Of a stretch of DNA of 64,000 nt, positions 1-8,746 are shown in pieces. The notes below the pieces were generated by a model, which worked only from the letters and a program-made list of their open reading frames with translations, was not told the DNA's origin and searched no databases. The DNA comes from UBA1845 sp002338715. GTDB taxonomy: Bacteria; Planctomycetota; Phycisphaerae; UBA1845. The position numbers and the translations under genes are program-made. Location of the stretch: assembly GCA_035344155.1 (NCBI GenBank), contig DAORAL010000002.1, positions 222,669 to 286,668 of the forward strand, written 5' to 3'. The number at the start of each line of letters is the position of its first letter. Within the stretch, counting starts at the first letter, position 1.

Positions 1-1
1 G

Positions 2-3000
2 TTGATTGCCTGGTCGCCCGCGCAAGCCGCACCCGGTGACCCCGAGATCGATGTGTGGGAAGGGCTCTTCCAGAATTACGGCAATCCCGGTGTTCCGCAA
101 GCGATCTACAACATCCTCGGTCGTGTTTCCGACGACACCTTTGTCGACTCTCTTTGGTACACGATCAACGACGGGCCTGATCTTCCGCTTTCAATCGGAC
201 CGGATACGTATCGTTTGCAGAACGATGGCGACTTCAACATCGACATCAACCAAAACAACCTCAACACCGGCATCAACATCATCGACATCACTGCCGAGGA
301 CTCGCAGGGCAACACCACGACGGTCACCGTCGCGCTCAATTACACGCCGCAAAACACCTGGCCGATTCCGTACAACATCGACTGGGACAACGTCAACGAA
401 TTGACCGACGTGGTTCAGGTCGTCGATGGTCTTTGGGATTATTCCTCCAACGGCGCCCGTGTTCTCGAATGGGGATACGATCGGATTCTGGCGATCGGCG
501 ATTTGGGATGGACCGATTACGAAATCACCGTCCCGATCACCGTTCATTCGCGCGACGATCTCGACCTCGGGTACCCAAGCATCGGACCGGGCATCGGAAT
601 CGTGACGCGGTGGCAGGGACACAGCAACTGGCAAGGCCGGCAGCCGAACATCGGCTATCTGCCGATGGGTGCGAGTTTTTGGTACGACTTCTACACCAAC
701 AACGGGATCTTCGGGCTTCATGGCGATGGCGGAACCCTCCAATACGACCAGACGGGACGGAAGCTCGAACTGGGTACCACGTATTACTGGAAATTTCGCT
801 GCGAAACTCAGCCGGATGGATACACCTTCTATGCTGGGAAGGTCTGGGAATCGGGTCAGCCCGAACCTCAAGCCTGGTTCCTAAGCGGCTTTCAAGGACT
901 CGACGATCTTCAGAACGGTTGCATTCTGCTGATTCCGCACCACGTCGACGCGACGTTCGGTGATGTGTCGGTCGTGCCCTTGGGGGCTGGTTCGAGCCTT
1001 GCGATATCGAGTTTGCAGGTGATCCCATCGCAGACTTCCGCGCAGGTGTCGTGGTCCACGAATCAATTGTCCGACAGTTCCGTCGCGTATGGAACGACGG
1101 GCAGCTATGAGCTGGGAACCGAAAGCAATCCTTCGTTTGTCAGCACGCACAACATCACCTTGAGCAATTTGCAGCCCAATACGCTCTATCACATCCAGGT
1201 GACGAGCGAAAACGCCTCGATGGAGTCGGTGTCGAGCGGGGACTTCACGTTCACGACGCTCGGTCCGCGCACCATCACCACGAACACGACCGGTGATGGC
1301 TCGATCGTCTTGACGCCCGATCAGCCGACGTATCTGGATGGTGATGTCGTTGGGGTGGAAGCCGTACCGGACAACGACTGGACGTTCGTCAGTTGGCAGG
1401 GCGACCTGTCGGGGACGACCAATCCAACGCAATTGACCGTCAGTGGTGATATGAACATCACAGCAGTTTTTACCGACAGCATCGACACCAACGGTCCGGT
1501 GATCAGCAACGTGAATGTGACGGCGGGCGCGACGAGCGCCCAGGTCACCTGGACAACGGATGAGTTGTCCAACTCCAGCGTCGCCCACGGACTGACGGCT
1601 GGTTATGAAAACGGTGTGATCAGCAATCCCAACCTCGTGCTCAATCACACGATCAACCTGCCGAACCTGACGCCGGAAACGACTTACCATTATCAGATAT
1701 CGTCCACCGATGCGTTTGCGAATTCGACCGAGACGATTGACGCGGTATTCGTCACGACGGCTGGTGTTTCGTCCGGATTGGTTTCCGACGATTTCAGCAG
1801 TGGCGTGCTCGATACGAACGTCTGGACCTTCGTGAACCCAACGGGCAACAGCTCGTTGAACATGACCGGGACGCAGGCCGCGATCACCGTCGAATCCGGC
1901 ATCCTGCATTCGATGTATGGCGGTGGGCGGTTGACTCCGCGCATCATGCAGAATGTTCAGGACGCGGACTTCCAGATGGAGGTCAGCTTTGAGTCGATCG
2001 TGATCGACCAGTTCCAGATCGAAGGTATCGTCGCAGAGCAGGACGCCAACAACTACGCCTACTTTGATGTGTTCAGCAACGGTGGGCAGATGGGCTTGTA
2101 TGCCGAGACGATCATCGGTGGTTCAAGTTCGACGCAAGCCTACGTGATCATCGGAACGCCCAGCGCCATCAAAGTCCGGCTCGAACGGTTGGGAAATCTT
2201 TGGACATTTGAGTACTCCACCAATGACGGCCAAAACTGGATCACGGGTGCCTCGTTTAACTCGCAATTCACGTTGAACCAATTGGGTGTCTACGCGGGCA
2301 ACGATTCGTTCTCGGGCATCGACTCGCCGGAGTATACGGCTGTCATCGACTACGTGTTTAACCTAGCCTCCCCGATCGATCCGGAAGATGGCGGGGATCT
2401 TTGTGCGGGTGTCGATTGCAGCGGATTGGATGGCGATTGCACGGTGGGTGTTTGCAACCCGTCCAATGGCGTGTGCGAGGCGCAGGCGGCGAACAACGGA
2501 AATTCGTGTAGCGACGGCGACCCGTGCACGGTCAATGATACGTGTTCGGCTGGCGTGTGTGTCGGTTCGGCCAAAAACTGCACGGGACTGGATAGCGCCT
2601 GTACGGTCGGAGTCTGCAATGCGGGTACGGGCGAATGCGAAGCCCAGCCGGCCAACGATCACACGCTTTGCGATGACGGCGATCTTTGCACGGTCAGCGA
2701 CTTCTGTACGAATGGTGTGTGTGCGGGTGTGGCTGTCGATTGCAGCGGATTCGACAGCGACTGCACCGTGGGCGTCTGCAACAACAGCAATGGATTGTGC
2801 GAAGCCAGCGCCAGCAATGAAGGCGGGGCGTGCAGCGATGGCGATCTTTGTTCATCGGGTGATGCTTGTTCCAACGGATTGTGCGTTGGAGAGGCCGTCG
2901 ATTGTTCGGGTCTTGATAGCGACTGCACGGTTGGTTCGTGCAATGCGTTGACGGGAGAATGTGAAGCGGTACCGGCCAACGAGGGCGGTGCGTGCGACGA

Positions 3001-5314
3001 CGGTGTGAACTGCACGACGGGCGATGCATGCTCCAACGGTTTGTGCATTGCTGAAGCGATCGATTGCAGCGGACTCGACGATGCTTGCAACGTGGGCGTC
3101 TGCAATGAAGAACAGGGCACATGCGAACCGTCGCCTGTCAACGAAAGCGGAACGTGCGACGATCTCGATCCATGCACGGTCAATGACGCCTGCACCAATG
3201 GAACGTGTGCCGGCGTGGCCAAGGATTGCTCGGCGCTCGATGGGCCTTGCACGGTTGGTGTGTGCAACGGTTCAACCGGCGCGTGCGAAGCGCAACCCGC
3301 CAACGAAGGCGTCCTCTGCGATGATGGCGATCTCTGTACGGTCAGCGATTTCTGCACCAACGGGGTGTGCGAAGGAGTGAGCGTCGATTGCACGTCGCTT
3401 GATGGTGAGTGTTCGACCGGTGTGTGCAATCCGACCACCGGATCATGTGAAGCCGCTGCGATCAACGAAGGACTTGGCTGTGACGACGGCGATCTTTGCA
3501 CCAGCGACGATGTCTGTGTCGCTGGGGCCTGCGAAGGCGCTTCGGTCGATTGCTCCTCGTTAGACGATGAGTGTCTGGCTGGTGCATGCAACCCATCGAC
3601 CGGAGAATGTGAAGCCGTCGCCGTCAACGAAGATGGACTGTGTAATGACGGTGATCTCTGCACGATCAGTGACGCATGCAGCAACGGCGTTTGCATGGGA
3701 GCGGCTGTCGATTGTTCGGGGCTGGATGACACGTGCGTTGTCGGCGCGTGCAATCCATCCACCGGTTCGTGCGAGACGCAGCCCACCAACGAGGGCGGTG
3801 CGTGCGACGACGGCGTCAATTGCACGATCAACGATGCCTGCGCCAACGGCGTCTGCGAATCCGAACCACTCGATTGCTCCGGACTCGACGACGCCTGCAA
3901 CATCGGCACCTGCAACGAAGCGCTGGGAACGTGTGAAGCCGCACCATTTAACGAAGGTGGTACTTGCGACGATCTCGATCCGTGCACCGAAAACGACACC
4001 TGCGCGGGCGGAACCTGCGCTGGGACGCCGAAGGATTGCTCCGGTCTCGATAGCACGTGTACGGTCGGGGTTTGCAACGGGACGACCGGCGACTGTGAAG
4101 CCCAGCCGATCAACGAAGGCAACACCTGCGACGATGGCGATTTGTGCACCGTGCTCGATGCCTGCACGAACGGTGTGTGCGCGGGCGTTGCCCAGGATTG
4201 CTCCGGTTTGACCGACGACTGCAACGTGGGTGTTTGCAATCCGGGCACCGGCAACTGCGAAGCCGAACCCGCCAATGAAGGTGGCGGCTGCGATGATGGC
4301 GACCTCTGCACGACGCTGGACGCCTGCACGAACGGCGTGTGCAGCGGCATCACCCTCGATTGTTCGTCGCTTGATGATCAGTGCATGCAAGGGGCATGCA
4401 ACCCGTCAACCGGACAGTGCGAATCGATCGCGGCCAGCGAAGGCGGAAGTTGCAGCGATGGCGACTTGTGCACGACCAATGACGTTTGCACGAATGGCGT
4501 CTGTGAAGGTGCGTTTGTCGATTGCTCCGGTTTGGATGACGCCTGCAACATGGGCGTGTGCGTTTCGTCGACCGGTTTCTGCGAGCAGGTTGCGGTCAAT
4601 GATGCGGGCGGATGCGACGACGGCGATCTGTGTACCGAAAACGATTCGTGCAGCGGCGGTGTGTGTCAGGGGTCGGCGGTCGATTGCAGCGGACTGGACG
4701 GCGCGTGCCAAACCGGTGTGTGCGACGGCGGTACGGGTAATTGTGTTGCCGAACTGGCCGAAAATGGCACGACGTGCAACGACGGCAACCTGTGTACCAG
4801 TGACGACGAATGCTTCAACGGATCCTGCGGAGGCGTAGCCGTCGACTGCTCAGGTCTGGACGATGACTGCAACGTTGGTTCATGCAACTCCGGTACGGGT
4901 AACTGCGAAGCCGTCGCGGCCAACGAAGGTCAGTTCTGCGACGACGGCATCGATTGCACATTCGACGAAGCGTGCAGCAGCGGTGAATGCGTGGGTACGC
5001 TCGAAGACTGTGACGGTGACGGCGAATGCGATGGTGACGACAATTGTCCGTTCGTCGCCAACCCGCTTCAGGAGGATGCCGACTTCGACGGATTCGGCGA
5101 CGCCTGTGATGGCCTGTTCGATTACGACCACGATGGCGATGTCGACGTCGACGATTTGAGTGAATTTGCGGCATGTATCACCGGGGCTGGCTTCGATGCC
5201 TCGCTGGTGTGTCAGGAATCATTCGACAGCGATGCCGATGGTGATATAGACTTATTCGACTGGGCGGTCTTCCAGACGTCCTTTACCGGACCTACCGCGA
5301 TCACGTGTCCGTGA
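2..5314 (+). CDS. Giant exported Cys-rich repeat protein with FN3, LamG-like and dockerin-like domains (5' end missing)
   Basis: The reading frame is open from the window edge. The first residues (LIAWSPAQAAPGD) read like the end of a signal peptide with an A-x-A cleavage site, so the true start probably lies just upstream. From the N-terminus: a beta-sandwich region; a fibronectin-III-like domain around residues 332-419; a short InlB-B-repeat-like segment (about 420-490); a second FN3-like domain (496-587); a LamG/DUF1349-like sandwich (595-786); 16 tandem Cys-rich units (about 807-1671); a thrombospondin-3-like loop (DGDGECDGDDNC); and a C-terminal pair of EF-hand loops (DYDHDGDVDVDD, DSDADGDIDLFD) like type I dockerin. 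Family knowledge suggests a calcium-stabilised extracellular adhesin or matrix protein. The ligand is unknown. No enzyme motif is visible. Confidence 0.85.
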   Translation: MIAWSPAQAAPGDPEIDVWEGLFQNYGNPGVPQAIYNILGRVSDDTFVDSLWYTINDGPDLPLSIGPDTYRLQNDGDFNIDINQNNLNTGINIIDITAEDSQGNTTTVTVALNYTPQNTWPIPYNIDWDNVNELTDVVQVVDGLWDYSSNGARVLEWGYDRILAIGDLGWTDYEITVPITVHSRDDLDLGYPSIGPGIGIVTRWQGHSNWQGRQPNIGYLPMGASFWYDFYTNNGIFGLHGDGGTLQYDQTGRKLELGTTYYWKFRCETQPDGYTFYAGKVWESGQPEPQAWFLSGFQGLDDLQNGCILLIPHHVDATFGDVSVVPLGAGSSLAISSLQVIPSQTSAQVSWSTNQLSDSSVAYGTTGSYELGTESNPSFVSTHNITLSNLQPNTLYHIQVTSENASMESVSSGDFTFTTLGPRTITTNTTGDGSIVLTPDQPTYLDGDVVGVEAVPDNDWTFVSWQGDLSGTTNPTQLTVSGDMNITAVFTDSIDTNGPVISNVNVTAGATSAQVTWTTDELSNSSVAHGLTAGYENGVISNPNLVLNHTINLPNLTPETTYHYQISSTDAFANSTETIDAVFVTTAGVSSGLVSDDFSSGVLDTNVWTFVNPTGNSSLNMTGTQAAITVESGILHSMYGGGRLTPRIMQNVQDADFQMEVSFESIVIDQFQIEGIVAEQDANNYAYFDVFSNGGQMGLYAETIIGGSSSTQAYVIIGTPSAIKVRLERLGNLWTFEYSTNDGQNWITGASFNSQFTLNQLGVYAGNDSFSGIDSPEYTAVIDYVFNLASPIDPEDGGDLCAGVDCSGLDGDCTVGVCNPSNGVCEAQAANNGNSCSDGDPCTVNDTCSAGVCVGSAKNCTGLDSACTVGVCNAGTGECEAQPANDHTLCDDGDLCTVSDFCTNGVCAGVAVDCSGFDSDCTVGVCNNSNGLCEASASNEGGACSDGDLCSSGDACSNGLCVGEAVDCSGLDSDCTVGSCNALTGECEAVPANEGGACDDGVNCTTGDACSNGLCIAEAIDCSGLDDACNVGVCNEEQGTCEPSPVNESGTCDDLDPCTVNDACTNGTCAGVAKDCSALDGPCTVGVCNGSTGACEAQPANEGVLCDDGDLCTVSDFCTNGVCEGVSVDCTSLDGECSTGVCNPTTGSCEAAAINEGLGCDDGDLCTSDDVCVAGACEGASVDCSSLDDECLAGACNPSTGECEAVAVNEDGLCNDGDLCTISDACSNGVCMGAAVDCSGLDDTCVVGACNPSTGSCETQPTNEGGACDDGVNCTINDACANGVCESEPLDCSGLDDACNIGTCNEALGTCEAAPFNEGGTCDDLDPCTENDTCAGGTCAGTPKDCSGLDSTCTVGVCNGTTGDCEAQPINEGNTCDDGDLCTVLDACTNGVCAGVAQDCSGLTDDCNVGVCNPGTGNCEAEPANEGGGCDDGDLCTTLDACTNGVCSGITLDCSSLDDQCMQGACNPSTGQCESIAASEGGSCSDGDLCTTNDVCTNGVCEGAFVDCSGLDDACNMGVCVSSTGFCEQVAVNDAGGCDDGDLCTENDSCSGGVCQGSAVDCSGLDGACQTGVCDGGTGNCVAELAENGTTCNDGNLCTSDDECFNGSCGGVAVDCSGLDDDCNVGSCNSGTGNCEAVAANEGQFCDDGIDCTFDEACSSGECVGTLEDCDGDGECDGDDNCPFVANPLQEDADFDGFGDACDGLFDYDHDGDVDVDDLSEFAACITGAGFDASLVCQESFDSDADGDIDLFDWAVFQTSFTGPTAITCP
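2423..5014 (+). repeat. 16 tandem 162-bp units encoding a 54-residue Cys-rich repeat
   Basis: Counting in frame gives 16 units of exactly 54 codons with no gaps. The consensus is GLDxxCxxGxCNxxTGxCE, then NEGxxCDDGDLCTxxDxC, then TNGVCxGxxxDCS, with eight conserved cysteines per unit. Units 4-6 resemble units 9-11 more than their neighbours do: unit pair 4/9 shares DDGVNCT and pair 5/10 shares CDDLDPCT, an offset of 810 bp. That points to a past block duplication of five units. The repeat lies inside the preceding coding region and is not a CRISPR array. Confidence 0.92.
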
Positions 5315-5465
5315 CCCCCTCTGCGGTAGGCGGCCGATAACGAAAAGACCGGGGTTCATCCTGTATGCGGGGGCGAAAGATCGCCCGATTCGCAGACGAT
5401 GAATCCCAAATGAGCATGTCTGTTACCCTTGCCCCAAGGTTTCGGACTTAGAGAAGGAGCGACCC

Positions 5466-6236
5466 GTGAAAGTTGCGATCTTAGCCGGAGGCGTTGGAAC
5501 GCGTTTGGCTGAAGAAACAGAGATCAAGCCCAAGCCGATGGTGGAGGTTGGCGGCACGCCGATCATCATGCACATCATGCGCCACTACGCGCGCTACGGG
5601 CACAATGAATTCGCGATCGCGCTGGGTTACAAGGGCGAGTACATCAAGAAGTACATGATGGACTACGCATCGCTTCAGTCACATCTGACCGTTGACCTCA
5701 AGACGGGAAACGTCAAGCAGCACGGTACCGACAAACTCGACTGGAAGGTCGACCTGGTTGATACCGGGCGCGACACGCTGACGGGCGGACGCATCAAACG
5801 GTTGGCGCCGTTTATTGGCAATGAAACCTTCATGCTGACGTGGGGCGACGGCGTGTCGGATGTGGATCTCGACAAGTTGCTCGCGTTTCATCAGTCGCAT
5901 GGCAAGCTCGCAACAGTGACAGCCGTCCGTCCTACCGCGCGTTTCGGACACCTGGAATTCGACGGCGATCGCGTCGTGGAGTTTTCTGAAAAACCGCAGA
6001 CGGCAGAGGGCTGGATCAACGGGGCGTTCTTCGTTCTTGAGCCGGCTGTCTTTGATTACATCGCGGGCGACGCGACGCAGTGGGAACACGAACCGATGGA
6101 GCGTCTCGCCAACGAAGGGCAGTTGATGGCCTATCGGCACAATTCATTCTGGCAGTGTATGGATACGCTGCGCGACAAGAAGCTCTTGGAGGAGCTTTGG
6201 GAATCGGGGAAAGCACCCTGGAAGACATGGGACTAA
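5466..6236 (+). CDS. rfbF: Glucose-1-phosphate cytidylyltransferase
   Basis: Makes CDP-glucose from CTP and glucose-1-phosphate, the entry step to CDP-linked deoxy or branched sugars; cytoplasmic. The 256-residue length matches RfbF. The N-terminus has the nucleotidyltransferase signature LAGGVGTRL followed by KPKPMVEVGG and then YKGEYIKKYM. LTWGDGVSDVDL supplies the metal-binding aspartate, and the C-terminal WQCMDTLRDK segment is typical. The start is GTG, preceded by a good ribosome site (GAAGGAG) 6 nt upstream. It is the first gene of a same-strand cassette that continues with an SDR enzyme and three methyltransferases. No rfbG-type dehydratase follows it, which is unusual. Confidence 0.95.
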   Translation: MKVAILAGGVGTRLAEETEIKPKPMVEVGGTPIIMHIMRHYARYGHNEFAIALGYKGEYIKKYMMDYASLQSHLTVDLKTGNVKQHGTDKLDWKVDLVDTGRDTLTGGRIKRLAPFIGNETFMLTWGDGVSDVDLDKLLAFHQSHGKLATVTAVRPTARFGHLEFDGDRVVEFSEKPQTAEGWINGAFFVLEPAVFDYIAGDATQWEHEPMERLANEGQLMAYRHNSFWQCMDTLRDKKLLEELWESGKAPWKTWD

Positions 6237-6241
6237 GCGAC

Positions 6242-7288
6242 ATGCGCGTATTGGTAACAGGAAATCTCGGATACATCGGAACCGTTCTCACCCCGATGTT
6301 GGTGAATGAAGGCATGGACGTCGTCGGTCTGGACAGCGACCTGTACCGCCACTGCACATTCGGCGCGGACATCCCCGATGTGCCGACGATCATCAAGGAC
6401 GTGCGGGACGTGGAACTGTCGGATGTCGAAGGTTTCGATGCGGTCTGCCACCTCGCGGGCCTGTCGAACGATCCACTGGGCGATCTCAATCCCAATCTGA
6501 CCTTTGAAATCAACCACCTGGCTTCGGTGCGGTTGGCTGAGCTTTGCAAGCAAGCCGGCGTGGGGCGGTTTATCTTCTCGTCGTCGTGCAGCAACTATGG
6601 AGCCGCGGGCGATGACATGCTCAACGAAGATTCGCGCTTCAATCCGGTGACGCCTTACGGTGAGTCGAAGGTCTTTGTTGAGCGCGACGTATCGCAGTTG
6701 GCCGACGGTTCGTTCTCGCCGGTGTTCCTGCGCAATGCAACCGCGTACGGTGTTTCACCGCGATTGCGATTTGACCTCGTGGTAAACAACCTGACGGCAT
6801 GGGCGGTGACGACGGGCAAAGTGATGATGAAAAGCGACGGCAGCCCGTGGCGTCCGATCGTTCACATCGAAGATATTTCGCGGGCGTTCTTGGCTGTCTT
6901 GAAAGCCCCGCGTGAGAAGATCCACAATCGCGCGTTCAACGTTGGCCGGACCGATGAGAATCTGCGCGTGCGCGACATTGCGAATCTGGTCGGTGAGATC
7001 GTGCCCGAATGCCAAGTGGCGTTTGCCGACGGCGCATCACCGGACGCCCGCAACTATCGCGTCAATTGCGATCTGATCGCCAAGGAACTCAGCGATTTTG
7101 TTCCGCAGTGGACCGCCCGCAAGGGTGTCGAAGAGTGTTACCAGGCATACAAGAAGCACGGTGTAACGCTCGAAGAATTTGAGGGTTCAAAATATCAGCG
7201 CATCGGGTACATTCGCAGTTTGATCGCAAGCGGCGAATTGGACGATTCCTTGCGATTTGCGGAGCAGGCAGCACCGGCCAACAAGTAA
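6242..7288 (+). CDS. NAD(P)-dependent sugar epimerase/dehydratase (extended SDR)
   Basis: A 348-residue extended SDR protein. The Rossmann glycine motif GNLGYIG is at the N-terminus, the serine segment FSSSCSNYG follows, and the catalytic pair appears as YGESK. Family members dehydrate, epimerise or reduce NDP-sugars. Its position after rfbF suggests a CDP-sugar substrate (inference). It lacks the GHTGFKG signature of CDP-glucose 4,6-dehydratase. The start is set at the ATG giving MRVLVTG; an in-frame ATG at 6227 would add five residues and overlap the end of rfbF. The tight spacing implies one transcript and probable translational coupling. Confidence 0.88.
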   Translation: MRVLVTGNLGYIGTVLTPMLVNEGMDVVGLDSDLYRHCTFGADIPDVPTIIKDVRDVELSDVEGFDAVCHLAGLSNDPLGDLNPNLTFEINHLASVRLAELCKQAGVGRFIFSSSCSNYGAAGDDMLNEDSRFNPVTPYGESKVFVERDVSQLADGSFSPVFLRNATAYGVSPRLRFDLVVNNLTAWAVTTGKVMMKSDGSPWRPIVHIEDISRAFLAVLKAPREKIHNRAFNVGRTDENLRVRDIANLVGEIVPECQVAFADGASPDARNYRVNCDLIAKELSDFVPQWTARKGVEECYQAYKKHGVTLEEFEGSKYQRIGYIRSLIASGELDDSLRFAEQAAPANK

Positions 7289-7321
7289 GGGTTGCTTTCA
7301 CACGAGAGAGAAGAGCGAACG

Positions 7322-8626
7322 ATGGATCGATCAGCCACACTAACCGACGGGAGTCATCTCGTGACACAGCAATCCTGGCAAGTGTTTACCGAAAGGTGCG
7401 ATGCGGCGAGTTGCCGTTCGTGTGGTCAGTCCACACTCAAGCCGGTCCTCGACCTGGGCAAGATGCCGTTGGCCGACGGGCTGCTCAATGATGCACAGCT
7501 TGCCGAACACGAAAACAGGTATCCGCTTGAATTGGCGTTCTGCTCGAACTGCGCGCTGGTGCAGATTCTGGAGACGGTTCCACCGGAAATCCTGTTTGGG
7601 CACGACTATCCATATTTCTCGTCGTTCTCGGATGCGTTGTTGGCCCACTCGCGCGACAATGCGCTGGACCTGATCGAGCGCCGCAATCTCGAACCCGGCG
7701 AGGGTTGCCTGGTTGTCGAGTTGGCGAGCAACGACGGATACCTGCTCAAGAATTTCGTCGAGAAGGGAATCAACGTTCTCGGGATCGACCCCGCGCCGGG
7801 ACCGGCAAAAGCCGCTGAAGAAATCGGTGTACCCACCCTTTGCGATTTCTTCACCGAAAACCTGGCTGGCAAACTTGCAAACGAAGGCAAGCAAGCCGAC
7901 GTGATCATCGCCAACAATGTCCTTGCGCATGTCGCCGACACGAATGGCTTCGTCCGTGGGATTCGCACGCTGCTCAAGGATGGCGGTGCGGCTGTCATCG
8001 AAGTGCCCTACGTGCGCGAACTCATCGAGCATGGCGAATTCGACACGATTTATCACGAGCACCTTTGTTACTTCTCGGTGTGCGCGCTCGACGCATTGTT
8101 CCGTCAGAACGGCTTGTTCCTCAACGACGTCAAACCGCTGGCGATTCATGGCGGTTCGCTGCGACTCTACGTCGAAAAGCACGAACGCCCGTCACCGGTG
8201 ATTCTGGAAATGCTTTCGGAAGAACGGGCGCTGGGGCTGGATCGTTACGAATATTTCAAGAACTTCAGTGAACGCGTCCTCGACATTCGAAGCGAGATGC
8301 AGACGCTTCTGAATGACCTTCGCGAGCAGGGCAAAACGATCGCGGGTTACGGAGCCGCGGCCAAGGGCGCGATCATGCTGAACTTCATCGGTGCGGGCAC
8401 GGACGTCATCGATTATGTCGTCGATCGCAACGTCCACAAGCAGGGACTGCACATGCCCGGTACGCATCAGCCGATTCCCGATCCTGCGCGGATCTTGCAG
8501 GAAATGCCTGACTACGTGGTAATTTTGCCGTGGAATTTCAAGGATGAGATCATGTCGCAGCAGCAGGAATACCGCGACAAGGGCGGTCAATTCATCATCC
8601 CAATTCCAAAACCCCACGTCGTCTAA
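7322..8626 (+). CDS. Zinc-ribbon sugar C-methyltransferase (first of three paralogues)
   Basis: A 434-residue SAM-dependent methyltransferase with the three-part layout of NDP-hexose C-methyltransferases such as TylC3/TcaB9. There is an N-terminal zinc site (CRSCG, then CSNCALVQ) and a central SAM domain with VELASNDGYLLK. The catalytic segment is IYHEHLCYFS, retaining the Y-x-E-H pattern. The C-terminal Rossmann-like domain has GYGAAAKGAIML and ends in IPIPKPHVV. The start is the ATG at 7322 behind a GAGAGAAGAG ribosome site; a TTG 30 nt earlier is less likely. It probably adds a methyl branch to a keto-sugar nucleotide made by the upstream genes. The exact carbon cannot be read from the sequence. 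Confidence 0.88.
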   Translation: MDRSATLTDGSHLVTQQSWQVFTERCDAASCRSCGQSTLKPVLDLGKMPLADGLLNDAQLAEHENRYPLELAFCSNCALVQILETVPPEILFGHDYPYFSSFSDALLAHSRDNALDLIERRNLEPGEGCLVVELASNDGYLLKNFVEKGINVLGIDPAPGPAKAAEEIGVPTLCDFFTENLAGKLANEGKQADVIIANNVLAHVADTNGFVRGIRTLLKDGGAAVIEVPYVRELIEHGEFDTIYHEHLCYFSVCALDALFRQNGLFLNDVKPLAIHGGSLRLYVEKHERPSPVILEMLSEERALGLDRYEYFKNFSERVLDIRSEMQTLLNDLREQGKTIAGYGAAAKGAIMLNFIGAGTDVIDYVVDRNVHKQGLHMPGTHQPIPDPARILQEMPDYVVILPWNFKDEIMSQQQEYRDKGGQFIIPIPKPHVV

Positions 8627-8636
8627 ACGGGACACC

Positions 8637-8708
8637 GTGCCACTGCTCTGTGAGCAGTGCCGGGCGCAAATGTTCAGATAAAAAGCACTGCTCACAGAGC
8701 AGTGGCAC
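8637..8708. repeat. REP-like hairpin doublet (BIME-like element)
   Basis: Two 24-nt arms (8637-8660 and 8685-8708) are exact reverse complements of each other, separated by a 24-nt spacer. Each arm is also a hairpin by itself: CACTGCTC and GAGCAGTG pair around a 3-nt loop. Two self-complementary units in head-to-head orientation are the hallmark of bacterial REP doublets mobilised by RAYT enzymes. It lies in the 120-bp gap between the first and second methyltransferase genes, 38 bp before the next start, and could attenuate transcription or stabilise mRNA. Confidence 0.85.
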
Positions 8709-8746
8709 GTCCAAGTGACGATTCGAAAATTGCCAAGGGCCGGGAC

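Noticed and set aside
2659..4353. 564-codon open frame on the minus strand
   Set aside because: It is the mirror of the 54-codon repeats. Its protein is a repetitive Pro/Ser/His-rich product of the Cys-rich code, with no family match.
2423..5014. Tandem repeats considered as a CRISPR array
   Set aside because: Units are 162 bp, lack unique spacers and keep an open reading frame with conserved cysteines.
5328..5336. GCCGATAA, a sigma-28 -10 match upstream of rfbF
   Set aside because: No -35 box at the right distance and no link to motility; likely chance.
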